Part shown: positions 62,601 through 64,000 of the stretch, piece after piece
Layout of the letters: every line of letters begins with the position of its first letter
Numbering within the stretch: position 1 is the first letter of the stretch
Assembly (NCBI GenBank): GCA_035582835.1
Contig: JAYKAV010003443.1
Span: 992,588 to 1,056,587, forward strand
Direction of reading: 5' to 3'
Source of the DNA: Phoebastria nigripes
Lineage: Eukaryota; Chordata; Aves; Procellariiformes; Diomedeidae
Length of the DNA: 64,000 nt
Notes under the pieces: model-generated
The model's input: the letters and a program-made list of their open reading frames with translations, nothing else
Database searches by the model: none
Told to the model about the DNA's origin: nothing
Position numbers and translations under genes: made by a program

Positions 62601-64000
62601 GGAGTTGTTCCCAGGTCCTCTCATCTACNCTCTGAAATTCTGTATGTAGATAAGCAAACTATCAAGAAAGACATTAATAGGACCATTACGGAACAAAAGT
62701 AGGACGCTGGCGACAGAGAAATTTGATATTGTTGGAGACTCAGAATTAATTCTTGTCTTAGTACTTCCAGAGAAAGCTAAAGGTCACATCCTGAAGAATG
62801 CAAAGGTGAAATGTTAAAAGGTTTTATGATAACGCTAAAGCAGACAGACCATTAAAAGTATCTGAAGTTTGCAAGGCTTTATAAATTCAAGTAAATTATA
62901 AGCCAGGATTGACGAGAAAAGAACACAAGAACTTTGAATACTTGCTTGATCCTTGATAGTCTGAATAACGATAAGTGCCCAAACAGGGTTAGTAATTTAG
63001 AACTGATATTTACCAAAAAAAAAATCCTAAATGAGTAGTGCAGACCTATGCACTCAGTAACATTAAAGGAGAAGTATCAATAAGAAATGAGATAGATACA
63101 CATAATTTAGAGCTATTTGAAATTGCTGAAGGCAGCATGGTTTCAGGAAATAAATTTTTCCTTCACTGGCATGCATTCTGGCCAGAGGGAAGAAGAATTG
63201 AGTTAGCCTGTGGGTAAAAGCTAAAGAGAATTTTAAGGAGGTTTTGAATTAGTCCTAATCTANAGTACGGCTTCTCCTTGAATTTGAAGCTCATAAATCA
63301 TTGTGTTCTAGGCCAGGTTTGGGATAATTTCTTGGTAGATGAATGAAGTATTCAATGGGAATTTGTTTTGAAGTCAGCTAGCAATTCAGCCAGCGCTTCA
63401 TCCTTACCAAAGACTTTTATTTTACGTATATTATGGAGCCGTAAGATCTGAATCTGTATGAGCAGACATAAAGCTAGATGAGTTTTACCAGTGATGAGCT
63501 TTGCATCGACTCATGACAGTTGCTGTGATACACTGTCCAGCTTTGAGGTAAGCTCTGAATTTCTGCAATGAAATTCAGTGTTTGAAGAACTACTAGCCAT
63601 CAGTGGGCTAGCAGAGCTTCTACTATGTCTTGGGTAGCTCCCGTTGCTTCAGGACACTTTATGACTTATAAGCCAAGTAACCTGGAAAAAACACACACAC
63701 ACAAACCAAAAAATGCATTAGAGTAGGAATACTTTATCTTCAAAAGGACCATTGCTGAGGAAGAAATGAAGGTATTTTAGCTCAGGATATTCAGAAACTG
63801 TTTGTGTTTGGAACAACAGATCAGGTAGAGGTTCATGTTATCAAAGATCTTTTTTAACTGTTTGGTTTCTCNAGAACAGTGAGAGAAACTCCATGGGGAA
63901 TAAGACAGACACAGGTACATAAAATATATTATTGCTTTGAACTAGGACAGTTGCAAACAGAAAATCACCGCAGAAGCCCCAGCTCAAACCACCAGAAAGC
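59641..64000. other. AT-rich intergenic DNA to the window end
   Basis: No gene, RNA or mobile element recognised. A short (CA)n lies at 63690-63703. The sequence runs off the window without a feature at the edge. Confidence 0.65.

Noticed and set aside
1..64000. tRNA, rRNA, CRISPR or bacterial operon features
   Set aside because: None recognised; the window has vertebrate gene structure and repeats.

Overview
The window is vertebrate nuclear DNA, most likely from a bird. It contains one intron-bearing delta-2 protocadherin gene with PCDH18-type sequence, and a 5'-truncated CR1 retrotransposon tail ending in two ATTCTATG units, which is typical of birds (CR1 also occurs in other reptiles). 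The rest is mostly AT-rich, gene-poor sequence with scattered simple repeats. There are no operons, CRISPR arrays, rRNA genes or recognisable tRNA genes. Three N gaps (14781-14799, 26098-26182, 39401-39500) and many single N bases point to a draft assembly.

Layout. Positions 1-29.5 kb lie downstream of the gene. They are AT-rich and non-coding, with one CpG-rich island (about 7.0-8.2 kb), a G-rich block (about 27.05-28.06 kb), several stretches that look like conserved regulatory DNA, and one exon-like segment at 2540-2658. Positions 29.5-39.7 kb hold PCDH18 on the minus strand: a GC-rich promoter, a giant first coding exon with the whole ectodomain and membrane segment, two small exons and a last exon, then a 3' UTR. 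From 39.7 to 64 kb is upstream gene desert with the CR1 fragment, microsatellites, candidate enhancers and a local 78-bp duplication.

PCDH18 reconstructs cleanly from four exons: 38893-36410, 35461-35373, 35237-35074 and 30763-30051. All splice sites are GT-AG and the frame is intact, giving 1149 codons before TAA. The main departure from the human protein (about 1135 aa) is an expanded Pro-Gln/Gln tract in the last exon. I found no second protein-coding gene that I can support. The other long open frames are in GC-rich or low-complexity DNA, are often open on both strands, and match no family I know.

I do not see an undescribed gene system here. The most checkable leads are the CpG-rich island, the exon-like segment at 2540-2658, the coding Pro-Gln hexamer repeat, the NAGNAG acceptor of PCDH18 exon 2, and several candidate enhancers. 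Enhancer and insertion calls are judged by eye and need comparative alignment.
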